Source of the DNA: Acanthosoma haemorrhoidale
Taxonomy: Eukaryota > Arthropoda > Insecta > Hemiptera > Acanthosomatidae
Direction of reading: 5' to 3'
Length of the DNA stretch: 64,000 nucleotides
Assembly: GCA_930367205.1 (NCBI GenBank)
Contig: OV884012.1
Location: 56,875,239-56,939,238, forward strand
Both the position numbers and the translations under genes were made by a program. This document shows positions 22,066 through 34,561 of this stretch, piece by piece; position 1 is the first letter of the stretch; every line of letters begins with the position of its first letter. The notes beneath the pieces were generated by a model, which had not been told where the DNA came from, did no database searches, and worked only from the letters and a program-made list of their open reading frames with translations.

Positions 22066-25000
22066 ACTATCTAATTTCCGTCTAGGGATGCCATTAGATG
22101 CTATAGTAAAGGTCTATTCTATATACCATGGCATGTCTCATTCCTCACAAGGGATGCTACATGTAATTGACTATCTAATTTCCGTCTAGGGATGCCATTA
22201 AATGCTATATGTAATGGTCTATTCTATATACCATGGCATGTCTCATTCCTCACAAGGGATGCTACATGTAATTGACTATCTAATTTCCGTCTAGGGATGC
22301 CATTAAATGCTATATGTAATGGTCTATTCTATATACCATGGCATGTCTCATTCCTCACAAGGGATGCTACATGTAATTGACTATCTAATTTCCGTCTAGG
22401 GATGCCATTAAATGCTATATGTAATGGTCTATTCTATATACCATGGCATGTCTCATTCCTCACAAGGGATGCTACATGTAATTGACTATCTAATTTCCGT
22501 CTAGGGATGCCATTAAATGCTATATGTAATGGTCTATTCTATATACCATGGCATGTCTCATTCCTCACAAGGGATGCTACATGTAATTGACTATCTAATT
22601 TCCGTCTAGGGATGCCATTAAATGCTATATGTAATGGTCTATTCTATATACCATGGCATGTCTCATTCCTCACAAGGGATGCTACATGTAATTGACTATC
22701 TAATTTCCGTCTAGGGATGCCATTAAATGCTATATGTAATGGTCTATTCTATATACCATGGCATGTCTCATTCCTCACAAGGGATGCTACATGTAATTGA
22801 CTATCTAATTTCCGTCTAGGGATGCCATTAAATGCTATATGTAATGGTCTATTCTATATACCATGGCATGTCTCATTCCTCACAAGGGATGCTACATGTA
22901 ATTGACTATCTAATTTCCGTCTAGGGATGCCATTAAATGCTATATGTAATGGTCTATTCTATATACCATGGCATGTCTCATTCCTCACAAGGGATGCTAC
23001 ATGTAATTGACTATCTAATTTCCGTCTAGGGATGCCATTAAATGCTATATGTAATGGTCTATTCTATATACCATGGCATGTCTCATTCCTCACAAGGGAT
23101 GCTACATGTAATTGACTATCTAATTTCCGTCTAGGGATGCCATTAGATGCTATAGTAAAGGTCTATTCTATATACCATGGCATGTCTCATTCCTCACAAG
23201 GGATGCTACATGTAATTGACTATCTAATTTCCGTCTAGGGATGCCATTAAATGCTATATGTAATGGTCTATTCTATATACCATGGCATGTCTCATTCCTC
23301 ACAAGGGATGCTACATGTAATTGACTATCTAATTTCCGTCTAGGGATGCCATTAGATGCTATAGTAAAGGTCTATTCTATATACCATGGCATGTCTCATT
23401 CCTCACAAGGGATGCTACATGTAATTGACTATCTAATTTCCGTCTAGGGATGCCATTAAATGCTATATGTAATGGTCTATTCTATATACCATGGCATGTC
23501 TCATTCCTCACAAGGGATGCTACATGTAATTGACTATCTAATTTCCGTCTAGGGATGCCATTAGATGCTATAGTAAAGGTCTATTCTATATACCATGGCA
23601 TGTCTCATTCCTCACAAGGGATGCTACATGTAATTGACTATCTAATTTCCGTCTAGGGATGCCATTAAATGCTATATGTAATGGTCTATTCTATATACCA
23701 TGGCATGTCTCATTCCTCACAAGGGATGCTACATGTAATTGACTATCTAATTTCCGTCTAGGGATGCCATTAGATGCTATAGTAAAGGTCTATTCTATAT
23801 ACCATGGCATGTCTCATTCCTCACAAGGGATGCTACATGTAATTGACTATCTAATTTCCGTCTAGGGATGCCATTAAATGCTATATGTAATGGTCTATTC
23901 TATATACCATGGCATGTCTCATTCCTCACAAGGGATGCTACATGTAATTGACTATCTAATTTCCGTCTAGGGATGCCATTAAATGCTATATGTAATGGTC
24001 TATTCTATATACCATGGCATGTCTCATTCCTCACAAGGGATGCTACATGTAATTGACTATCTAATTTCCGTCTAGGGATGCCATTAAATGCTATATGTAA
24101 TGGTCTATTCTATATACCATGGCATGTCTCATTCCTCACAAGGGATGCTACATGTAATTGACTATCTAATTTCCGTCTAGGGATGCCATTAAATGCTATA
24201 TGTAATGGTCTATTCTATATACCATGGCATGTCTCATTCCTCACAAGGGATGCTACATGTAATTGACTATCTAATTTCCGTCTAGGGATGCCATTAAATG
24301 CTATATGTAATGGTCTATTCTATATACCATGGCATGTCTCATTCCTCACAAGGGATGCTACATGTAATTGACTATCTAATTTCCGTCTAGGGATGCCATT
24401 AAATGCTATATGTAATGGTCTATTCTATATACCATGGCATGTCTCATTCCTCACAAGGGATGCTACATGTAATTGACTATCTAATTTCCGTCTAGGGATG
24501 CCATTAAATGCTATATGTAATGGTCTATTCTATATACCATGGCATGTCTCATTCCTCACAAGGGATGCTACATGTAATTGACTATCTAATTTCCGTCTAG
24601 GGATGCCATTAAATGCTATATGTAATGGTCTATTCTATATACCATGGCATGTCTCATTCCTCACAAGGGATGCTACATGTAATTGACTATCTAATTTCCG
24701 TCTAGGGATGCCATTAAATGCTATATGTAATGGTCTATTCTATATACCATGGCATGTCTCATTCCTCACAAGGGATGCTACATGTAATTGACTATCTAAT
24801 TTCCGTCTAGGGATGCCATTAAATGCTATATGTAATGGTCTATTCTATATACCATGGCATGTCTCATTCCTCACAAGGGATGCTACATGTAATTGACTAT
24901 CTAATTTCCGTCTAGGGATGCCATTAAATGCTATATGTAATGGTCTATTCTATATACCATGGCATGTCTCATTCCTCACAAGGGATGCTACATGTAATTG
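22066..25000. repeat. 105-bp tandem satellite array, 28 units
   Basis: Counting from ACTATCTAATTTCC gives 28 contiguous units: 23 of 105 bp (type A) and 5 of 104 bp (type B). Type B differs at one place, reading CATTAGATGCTATAGTAAAG where A reads CATTAAATGCTATATGTAATG. Type A units look identical to each other by eye, which implies very recent amplification or strong homogenisation. Order: one B, nine A, four B-A pairs, ten A. Each unit contains CCATGGCATG and TACATGTA. Although 105 is divisible by 3, every frame is closed by stops, so the array is not a repetitive protein gene. Assemblies often collapse such arrays, so the true length may be greater. Confidence 0.97.
23115..23950. repeat. 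Dimeric higher-order block of the satellite (4 x 209 bp)
   Basis: Inside the array, B and A units alternate four times. The diagnostic CATTAG lies at 23141, 23350, 23559 and 23768, exactly 209 bp apart. The same B variant opens the whole array at 22066. This is a small higher-order repeat and points to unequal exchange or replication slippage copying a two-unit module. Confidence 0.92.
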
Positions 25001-25199
25001 TCTGAATACTTTGGCATGTCTCATTCCTCACAAGGGATGCTACATGTAATTGTCTGAATACTTTGGCATGTCTCATTCCTCACAAGGTATGCTACATGTA
25101 ATTGTCTGAATACTTTGGCATGTCTCATTCCTCACAAGGGATGCTACATGTAATTGTCTGAATACTTTGGCATGGTTCATTCCTCACAAGGGATGCCAT
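25001..25199. repeat. 52-bp repeats at the right edge of the satellite
   Basis: Three units of exactly 52 bp (25001-25052, 25053-25104, 25105-25156) and a fourth, diverging one start with TCTGAATACTTTGGCATG and share CTCATTCCTCACAAGG with the second half of the 105-bp unit. The fourth unit turns into GGGATGCCATTCGAATCC, resembling the first half of the 105-bp unit. The 105-bp monomer therefore looks like a dimer of a roughly 52-bp ancestor, and these edge units are the older form. Confidence 0.88.
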
Positions 25200-25470
25200 T
25201 CGAATCCTATAGGTGATCGTCTGTCTATTCGCTTACCTAAATGTATATAGCTCAACTGCCTTACCAACAATGGCTAAAAGCTGTTGTTGCATGAGATCCA
25301 TCCTTCACGTAATGAAATTAAATAAAGGATAGCCAATCTAGGACAAGCTTGAGTGTCATTGTTCGCCAGGCTCACGACATGGCACTGGTACTGCACACCT
25401 TATCATATGTATATTGTAACATTCATGATATTTGAGAATATCATGACCAGGAACCCTCCCATCTAGTAAG
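25200..25470. other. Satellite-flanking segment with a perfect hairpin and a CTAG
   Basis: A 10-bp perfect stem (TCATGATATT, loop TGAG, AATATCATGA) lies at 25423-25446, and CTAG followed by T lies at 25463-25467. Helitron-type elements end in a hairpin followed by CTRR, and related non-autonomous elements often carry internal tandem repeats. The stem here is A/T-rich and the gap (16 nt) is longer than usual, so the match is weak. The 5' end is not defined. Confidence 0.3.
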
Positions 25471-28400
25471 CATCTTCCTTTATGATCTTAGGAGTGGGGA
25501 TGAGATAAACGGGCAGTCTTAGCCCAACCGTCTAGAAAAGCGAATGACAGCAAGCTCCCGAATTGGCGGTCACCAACAGGAAGAGAGGAGAAGAACCAAC
25601 AGCAGAAGTAACGTTGATTGGATAAAAGGAAGATCATTGATTGGGTGATATTAATATTGTTTTTATTATGGATCCATTAAAAGAAATTGAGCTCAAATTT
25701 CATGTTTTTTGTAATTAGTAGTAACTATCCTATTTTAAAGGGAATTGAATATTTTTTTTATACTTTTTGTCAGCACTCTATATAATTATTATTATTTGTT
25801 ATAACCATTTTATTTGAATATATTTCACAATTCCTAGTTTCTCAACTTATTAATAACTACAACAGTAGCCTTGAGATCGGGCGATTCAATAGGGATAAAT
25901 TCCTATGTCAAAGGCATAAAACAATTTGAATTAAAGATCTCATGACGGACCTGCCAAATTAGTCAAGGTAAATTGATCAAATAAAGTAGAAAAAGAAATG
26001 GTAAAAAATGAGATAGGTTTCAATATATATAATATATTCGAATTCAGAAACTTAAAGGAAGTGGAGGTTGTCAGGTTATAAATCGGACACTTGCAGATGT
26101 GGTTTAGAACTGAAATATTAAACATATGTACACATTAGCTCGCGCTACAAATATTACAATAAACAAATACAACTTAAAACTAACCTGAATCAATACAATT
26201 GCCGATAATAAGCCTTGATCATTGTCTCAACATTGTACAGCTCTTATATCGCAGGTTACACAGCTTGGAGGTTACTAGCGAGCTCTGTAGGGACATCTAG
26301 CATATGGCGGTAACGTTAAACTTACATATATATAAATATAAAAAAAACACCGTGTCCCTCATTTCTTGTCACAAAATAATCTCATGTTGATCAATGGAAG
26401 GTTATTTATGCGTATAAATATCTTATTTAAAAATAGATAATATTAGGGCCATGATTACCTGTCAAGAAATAATGCTGTTTGAGCCTTGTGCACTAAAATG
26501 ATAATCCATTGTGCTATTTTATGACTTCAAAACAATGCCTGTTTTTTATTAAAGTGGTAAACATTGAATATTAGGAAATTTGTCCTTTGGTATATTAGAT
26601 TCTCTTTCCAGAAATATGGCAATTTAGTTTTATTAAGAAAGTAAAAACCATTTTTCATTATACGATTTTATGATAAATTGGCTTAAAGCTATAACTTCCA
26701 TACACTCAGGAGGGTAAAAAAAGAAAACTCACTGTACTGAAGCTGCTGAACCATGCTAAATTTAATGAATAGGGAACAATTCCTTGCTCCTCTTAATATA
26801 CACGAGCTGTTCAGAAAAAAATATGAATAACTAAACTCTAATTGTTATGTTTAGTTTTGTTCTTATAGTATAGCAGCTCATTAACCTTTGTTTGTTATTA
26901 TTATTATTTTTTAACAACCCTCAATGTGAATCTAATCAAAACACCTGAAAACACAACTTTGATGAGTTATTTAATTTATTTTAAAATTATAGCCCATTTG
27001 ATCCACTACTCAATATGATAGAAGCATATTTATATTTGTATTATTAATGCTAAAGTTAATAAAGCAATTAAATACATGTTATTTACTAACACAATAATAT
27101 TGCATAAGACAATAATACAATAAGAAAACTTGAGCTATTATACACCCTGACAAGAATGATTCGTGTAAAGATTGCATCTTTGTTTGCTTTGGATACTAGT
27201 AGACCGCTGAATTTTAATTTCTTAATTACAAAGTGCTATTAAATATAAGCTATAAATTTTTCGTGTAATAAAATTCACAGAGTTGGAAGTATTCCATGAA
27301 AAATATTTTGCATCAAGGTGAAACTTGCTGTGGGCGAATACCACTACAGATAGACACACGAATATGTTTTACATTTGTACATTATAGCGAAATTCAAATA
27401 GGAATATCATCAAACAAATTGAGAAATAATATTTGATATGAAAATAATAATGAATGTGTGTTATGAAGATGTGAGAGATTTCGACGCTGTCCCGAAATTT
27501 GATTTTTCACTATAATTTTACTAACTACGTTATTGTAAATGTTTTTTTTATTAATTTTAATAAAATTAATTTCATAGTTGTGATGGCTTATAACAAATGT
27601 TTATAAAAAGGAATCCTACTACTACTTTGTTAAATAGGATGAATTAACTTTCGTCTTATACTTAACATTTCAAGATAGAATAAGTCATTTTTTTTTGTAA
27701 AGGTCTTTCCTTATCACAAACAATTAGAATAATCTTTTAAATAACAATGTAACAGAAGGTTTAATTCCTTTTTTCTTCATTTTCCGCATCGTAAATTTGT
27801 CAAACAAAACCCGTACTCATACTTATCCCTCGTTAACAAGGATCTTTTTCAGTGCCATATTTCAAATCAAGTGACGATCAACTTCTTTGAACTAATTCGG
27901 GTACAGGAATCATCTGATGACCAGCATTGGACATCTTTAAAATATTCTAACATTCAATTTCTCTATACCTATGCTAAATGAGTAAACTGTTACAATTAAA
28001 AAGTATAATATTTAGAACTGTCTTTGTTTAACTTTAACATCATTTTGTTACTTATCCAAAGCAAAAATGTACAAATCCATAACATCAAGTACTTAGTTAT
28101 TAAGAGACTTGTATGTGATTTTTTTTCTGTATCTGGTGATTCGTGCGTTAAGGAGTAAAGGGCAACATCACATCTTCGCTCAAAACACAATTTATTCACA
28201 AATTATTTTCATTTAAATAAATAATAAATTTTAGGTCTTAAGAGCACAGTTCGTAGTGAAGAAGATAATGTGTGTTTTTTTCCATTAGGCTAATATATAA
28301 TATAAACTAAGATACACAGTTTCAGTTATTTAATAATAATTGATAATTTTCGGAAATTCATTACAAGTTGTCATTCGACCTTCTAAGAAATTATGATGTA

Positions 28401-28744
28401 ATATACAAAATAATTTCAATTCATATCTTTAGTAAATTGGGAAATCATTAGTAACTGTTACTATTTACGTAAGAGTCATTTACGTAAGATCTGCTGGAGT
28501 TATCTTGCATTTGTTGTTGTGTATTATTTATATGTTATTGTTTTATTTACTTATAGTTTCCAATCTAATTATTATAACTAGTTCTTTCTGACATAAGGAA
28601 TGGAAAAATTTTTGTAAACTGGATCTGTAATCGAACCGAGGCTCTTCCTGGCATTTTGAATTAGCCTGACTTTTACTAGTGATGAACGTCCAAAAGAAAC
28701 ACAAAATGAACATGTTTGCACGAAAGTGCTCTCTTTGCTCATAC
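25471..28744. other. No recognisable gene; very AT-rich
   Basis: Only short frames (for example 61 codons at 25940-26125 and 67 codons at 27996-28199, both minus) with low-complexity composition. I see no RNA gene, tandem repeat or transposon motif. Confidence 0.5.
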
Positions 28745-28987
28745 GTCGACATAGAGAATTCCAAATGCGACATTCTCTTCTTTGTTTCGCGGCGAAAATC
28801 GTTTCACAAGTGCCACATGCTTTGTCAGTCGTGAGTGAGAGGGAGTGGTGCTTGACCAACTAATGCCACGCTGGGGAAAAAAGTCATTTCCATGCAAAAC
28901 AGTTTGAATTACTCTTTCGGGCATTGCCCGACTGATGGTTTCTTCTTCAAGTAATTTTACATATCTTCTCATACTCATACTTGTGGG
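28745..28987 (-). CDS. Candidate internal exon, phase 0-0, unassigned
   Basis: On the minus strand a pyrimidine-rich acceptor (CACTTTTTTCAAG) precedes 81 open codons ending at a donor, GTCGAC|GTATGAG. Both boundaries fall between codons, so the exon is symmetric (phase 0-0). The peptide begins PTSMSMRRYVKLLEEETISR, contains VLHGNDFFPQRGISW and ends FGILYVD; its mixed hydrophilic composition looks protein-like. Another minus frame overlaps (28578-28859), which weakens the case. I do not recognise the family and found no partner exon nearby. A decayed transposon is the alternative. Confidence 0.28.
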
Positions 28988-31543
28988 CTTGAAAAAAGTG
29001 TTAATTTCGAAATGCACATCTATATGATAATTTGATTTATAAAGTAGTTAGTGCACAACCAGTACTTAACATACTATGTAGAATTTAATTAGTGTTAAAT
29101 GACCTAAAAATAATGTTTTCGATTCATTTTGTAACTTTGTCCTGAAGATGCCTGAATTTTGGCGAATTGTTTACACACCCAAGGCTTTCAATTAGATACA
29201 TTTTGCAAGTCCTCTGTCTAAGTGTAGTAATTATTTATATACACTTACATTGTGCACACCATAAAGCTTACCTTAACAGGTTCAATAATATTATTTATTT
29301 TCAACTGTCATATGAGAAACAAATAAAATGTTCTTTGTTTTTATGTAATTGAAATTTAATTAGATTTGAAAATTAAAATTGAATTATAAATTGTTCGCAA
29401 ATGTGTCTAGCAGGTAATTAGTAAATCATAACACATCAATTCAGGATAATAACATATAATCAAATCAGCAAATAAATACAAACCATAAACGATAAATTTT
29501 ATTTCGTTAAACCTTACCACTATATTTTAGACATTAAGATATATTATAGATTTGTTCTGTAAAAATAGCCCCTTTATTATACACACAGCAATATATAATA
29601 CACACACACATACACACATATGTATATATATTTTAATATTTAGAGTCTGTTTTGCCCGGGAAGTCCCTGCCTGCCCAGGTTTTGACGTAGAACCCAGTCC
29701 CCTGGCTAGTCTTCTTCCTGCTCCGAGAGCAACGCCCCTTGCAAGTCCCACGGCCTGTCCTAAAACACAATTAGAGTTATCATGAGTGATGTATGAATAT
29801 TACAGCTCATTGTATAATTTACACTAATAATAATATAAATCATTTATTATAACATGTATTCTCTTTTATACTAATGTACGATTAACGACAGCTGGAATAG
29901 TATGTTTCAATGAATTCGCTAATGGAGGTGCAAAAAGATCTTGTTGTTTTTCGTATGACTAAGTTTGTTGCAATTCAAACCAGGTGGTCTCTGTTAAATT
30001 GATCTGTAAAACTGAAGAAACAATTTTACTTCAATGAACATAACAAGGGTTGGTATCCAGCAAACTACAATATATACCTGCTATATTCAAGAAGCTGATT
30101 TATACTCATCGTTGATATGAGTGAATTGAATGTAATCCTTACAACAATTCACTCAAATTAGAGAGCAAAAGATTGATCCCCACTTATTTTTTTATTATTT
30201 TACTGCGCTTGGAAAGAGATTTCTCAACATATTGTGGAGTTTTTATATTAGTAAACTGGGCAACTATATATATCCAATGTATCCAAGTGAGCACGATAGC
30301 GAAAACAAAGCCTCAGGCACCCATGACGTGGCACCCCAGAATTACCTGCGAAGGAACAAGGGCTGTGCTCTCATTTAAAGTATGAGGACTGATCGGAGGA
30401 TGAGGAAAACAACCATGTTGCCTAACAATATTCTATACATCAGCACAGTCCACTTTACACTGATTGTATCAACTTAACATCATCTATTTTATATGAACTC
30501 AACATGTCAGTGTGGACAACATGTCATTCATCGATAGTGGGATATGAGTCCATCACATTAAATGTTGTAGTTCCTCATCCCTCCCTGAATCTGCCGTATA
30601 CCGTGAGCACCCATTGCTAAATTAGATTCACTTTGTAAATGAATTTACAATTCAACTAAGTTTCAATATTTAAGATGCTTTTGCTGAAAAGTTATAAATT
30701 ATTCAGAAAGCTTAATAGTAATTACTTACTTGTTAGAACCTGATAGCAGAGTTCATTCCTTATTCCCTTTTAAAACTTCAGAAAACTTTCTTAGAAACAT
30801 TATATTACAGCATAACTTCTCCAATTTTCTATTTCACTATAACGGTCTTTAATATCTTTGTGTAAATAAAGCTAACTTGTTGTTCTTTTCGGAACGTTCA
30901 ATATTCAAACGGAGAAAAGTGAGAGATTAAGAAGGAATATAATTACTCAGCATAAGCATTGACTAGATAATAAGCGAAAATGTTGCACACCGCTTGTACA
31001 GGATCATTCTTATATTTCACATTTGTTCACTCTTATTTTTTATTGGAAAATATATATCTAGTGAAGTATTATGTTTTTTTTCAAAGATCTCCAAAAGTCC
31101 ATCTGAATACGTCTCACAAGTCCATGTTATAAATCTGTGGTGCTACAGGATAGTGCACATATAGATGATACATAATATGTATTTTCAAAAATAATAAAAC
31201 CTGATTTGTGAAAATATTTTCTTTAGTGAATCTTTAGTGTTTTACGAAAGTAGTAAAAAAGGTATGTATCCCCTTTTACGCTAGTACCACAGAATTTGTA
31301 TAAATAATAAATTGCAGTGGCTACAATTATACCTACCGCTTGCCTCTCTACAATTAATATACATTAAACCGGCAAAACTCGCTAGGAAAAGAGAGACATG
31401 AAAACTCCCGCGTGAGACTTTCTCCCACATCTCAAACTTTGGCTTTTTTTATGAGGTAATGATTTTTTAAATGCCAAATAAAATTATTATATGATTCTAA
31501 AAGATAAAGGAATAAATAAAAGGGCACAAAACAAAATAATTTA
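28988..31543. other. AT-rich with a CA/TA microsatellite and two small G+C islands
   Basis: An imperfect (CA)n/(TA)n tract runs about 29581-29632. Next to it, 29645-29770 is unusually G+C-rich (TTTTGCCCGGGAAGTCCCTG and so on) with open frames on both strands but no domain that I know. A second island lies at 30300-30410. I see nothing else supportable. Confidence 0.4.
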
Positions 31544-31555
31544 AATAAATAAACC
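31544..31555. repeat. Left target-site duplication of the 31.6-kb LINE-A tail
   Basis: AATAAATAAACC is repeated exactly at 31797-31808, directly after the A-rich tail. Confidence 0.8.
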
Positions 31556-31556
31556 C

Positions 31557-31796
31557 TGACGGAGGAGCGCGGGAGACTTCCCAAGACTCCGCTTCCTCTT
31601 TCGCACGCGAGGGAGCTGACAGCCATGTGGATTTGGGAGGTCTCTGGGCTGTTTGTAAATACTGTACGAATGAACGAGTGAATGAAAATTGTAAATATGG
31701 TATGAATGAAAACATTTATCACAATTACTTATTGCCCAATGAGGCAGATTGTAATTTTATCATAATAAAGTTGTTTTATTCTAAAAAAAAAAAAAT
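31557..31796 (+). mobile_element. LINE-A 3'-tail insertion with perfect target-site duplication
   Basis: A 240-bp, severely 5'-truncated LINE-A copy: it starts within the 3' UTR (GGAGGAGCG, then TTTCGCACGCGAGGGAGCTG), passes the terminal landmark GAGGCAGATTGTAATTTTAT and ends in a run of A (31783-31795). An exact 12-bp duplication of target DNA brackets it. The intact duplication and tail make it the youngest-looking LINE-A insertion in the window. It has no coding capacity; frames that cross it are incidental. Confidence 0.93.
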
Positions 31797-31808
31797 AATA
31801 AATAAACC
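31797..31808. repeat. Right target-site duplication of the 31.6-kb LINE-A tail
   Basis: AATAAATAAACC, identical to 31544-31555. Confidence 0.8.
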
Positions 31809-32226
31809 ACAAAGTAAGTGAAACTAAAACTATAGGTAATATAGGTTCCCTTTAGCAAGTTATCGTCATATGATTAAATAAACATTGCGCATTAAAATTG
31901 TGATAGTATAAAAAGGAAGACAAAATTTAACCATCATAAACAAATTTCGGTAACTAATAATAAGTGTGTGAGGGGCATTGCATTTTCCATCTTCTTCGTA
32001 TTTTATTTCATCTTCGTAAACAGAATCCACAGAAGCCTTCACTCATACACCCTATTATTGGAAATCGGCTCGTCTTCAAGTTTACTCATTCTTTTGGTGC
32101 TCAACCTCTGTTCACATGGGTGATATCTAGGAACATATAAAGATCTAACGGAAATCAAAAAAAAAATAAGTAATATAATAAATATAGCAAACAAATAAAA
32201 CGAGTAAATATAAAGTTGCGGTACTT

Positions 32227-32469
32227 ATGGAAACGTGGCGTGGAACATTCGGTATGAGAAGAGAAACTTTCATGGTACGGGCTTTTTTCCAAAAACTTGT
32301 GGGAGACTGCGGACGACCAAACCTGGCTGAGGACGATAATTATGTAAACGCAGCTATAGTGATTTTCTTCCAGCTTGAGCAAAAATCTCAAGGTGAAAGT
32401 TCACCCGGGTTAAAACATTCAATTCATTTCATCAAAACCTTTAAAGAAAATGGGTCAAAGGGGCACTAA
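32227..32469 (+). CDS. Unassigned 80-codon open frame
   Basis: ATG at 32227 opens a frame reading METWRGTFGMRRETFMVRAF and later DDNYVNAAIVIFFQLEQKSQ, ending at TAA. Composition is more balanced than the AT-rich surroundings. No signal peptide and no domain that I know. An antisense frame overlaps. It could be a small gene, one exon, or chance; nothing upstream looks like a promoter. Confidence 0.2.
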   Translation: METWRGTFGMRRETFMVRAFFQKLVGDCGRPNLAEDDNYVNAAIVIFFQLEQKSQGESSPGLKHSIHFIKTFKENGSKGH

Positions 32470-34315
32470 ACTGTTAGTTTTCTGTTTTTTCAATTTCTAT
32501 CATAAGATAAATCCTACTCAGTTGAAAATAAATCCAGGCTATATGAAATGCATAAAAAAAAAATAGGAGGTTGCGATGTGGCATTAAACGAGATGTTAAA
32601 TACAGTTTAAATGATTTTTTGTAAGCACATTTTAAAAAATCAAAATGTTAATTAGGATAACGAGATCTTGTGCATTGTACTCAACACTGAAGAATGATCA
32701 CAAAATTTAAAAACCAGTGTAATTGGGTTCGTCTACTTACAAAAGGCTCTTTCAGGTCTTAATGTCTGTTCCCCAGAATAATATTAAATATGATCGACGT
32801 CAAATATACTGCTGGTTGACTAAAAGGCCAGTCAACCGCTGTTTTTGATATTAGAGCCTTGATAATAAAAAAAATATAAATACAATATCTTAATGATTAA
32901 AATCATGGATAGGTTATATTTTATTAGTGTTATATTTTATTGAGCAAACGCCAGCCCTTATGCAGTAAATTAGGACAAAATTATACCGGCAGCAGGCAGC
33001 GAGATATAATTATGTTTGCCCTTTGAAGTTGGAAGCCATGAAACGTCCCTTCCTAATTGCCAGTTGACAGCAAACGAACTTTGAGGTCCAAAGCAGCCCC
33101 AAGTCGATTATTGGTCCTTTTAAAGAGAGTTTCATTCGGGGATTCGGATGGAATTAGAAATGACCCTGGCCACTGCGTTTGAGGCAACGTTCAAACTCAG
33201 ATACTTAGAATGTAATTCTCTCGAGCGATCAGGACAGTTCTCCATACCCCGTTCTTCAATTCAGGATTACTAGATGTGTTGAGAAGAGAACACAACGAGA
33301 AGGTGTTCTAAAAAGGTAAAGGCTTTACTTTTATTTACGGGGGGGGGTGTTTCTCATTGTCTTGATGTATGTATTGATATTGATACAATATTGGTCATAA
33401 ATAAACGAATTTTTCATCAACGTATCTCACGAAACTTCGTTTTGGTTGATAAAGTGTAACAAGAAGTATAGCAACAAAAATTAAATGTGGGAAATTGCAA
33501 GCCTGTTATGCTTGATCGTTTAAAAGTTACAAGTTTCTCAAATCTCAATTCAATAGCTCTTCAAGAATCAATGTTGAGGTTTTAACTCACGGAATAAACA
33601 CATCATAACAAAAATAACGTTCCAGCCATGTTCAATTTTTTTTTGAGAAAATGTTTGTTTTTTTTTAAATATTTAAAAGGCGTTTTTCAGTAATCAAAGT
33701 TGTTTAACTAATAAAAGAAAGTATCCTTGTTAAAAAATACCAAGTAGTTTTTAAAATCACTTAACTTTTTAAATCTAAAAGTATTTTAGATAAGTAGAGG
33801 ATGCTCTAACATAAACCTGGACATTTATCTGCGCAGTTTTTTCAGTTACATACTTAATTTCGTTTATATATATTTTCGAAAAATACAGTTCAGTTTATTG
33901 TTTTATATTTATTTTTATACAGTTGTTATATAGGTTGTTTATATAGTTGTTATTTAGTTAATTGCTGTAAATAACTTTCGATTACTACGGAAAATAATAT
34001 TTTGATCCTATTGGGAAACGTAAACCAACTGATCCTGGTGCCACAAGTATATTGATAATAGCCGAATAGGTAAAATCGGGTCACTTTGATCAGGCATTAA
34101 AGATTTCTCAAGTCTTAGCTTATACCCAAAGGTAATTTTTAAGATTTAAAATTATGAATTTTCCCTATAGTAATATTCATGTATAATATTGACACCAAAG
34201 TATAAATATTTCAATGATACCCTAAAAAATATAGTTTGGAGTTCCGTTGCTACCTGCTGAAAGAATACACACGGCCTAACTATAGCAAAGGCTTGCTGTT
34301 GACTTAGTAGCTGGG

Positions 34316-34561
34316 ATGGCTGTGATGATGTTTAGACCAAGCCAACGTCTTGGGCCAAAACATGTCCGTGAGCACAGCTCATGTTTGGCGAGGGAACAAT
34401 CCAAGCTATCCAATCTTGGGGCACAATGGGCCGTGACGCACAAAGCTCACTTGCGCCCATCCTGTGTTCTGGTGCTCAGTCGCAATAACTTGGCCAAGCA
34501 GAACGATATGTCAGTTAATGACAAACATCCATGTGATTATCAAAAGCAAAGGTGTCAGTAA
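34316..34561 (+). CDS. Unassigned 81-codon open frame
   Basis: ATG at 34316 starts MAVMMFRPSQRLGPKHVREH and runs to a TAA after KQRCQ. The region 34300-34540 is richer in G+C than its flanks and the peptide is Lys/Arg/His-rich. There is no recognisable domain, and the reverse strand is also partly open. Best treated as a candidate exon or decayed repeat. Confidence 0.2.
   Translation: MAVMMFRPSQRLGPKHVREHSSCLAREQSKLSNLGAQWAVTHKAHLRPSCVLVLSRNNLAKQNDMSVNDKHPCDYQKQRCQ

Noticed and set aside
22066..25200. CRISPR array
   Set aside because: Units are contiguous and identical with no variable spacers, the genome is eukaryotic, and no cas-like genes are present.
25185..25260. tRNA or SINE B-box (CATTCGAATCC) at the satellite edge
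   Set aside because: No matching A box, anticodon arm or acceptor stem; the sequence is explained as a diverged satellite half-unit.
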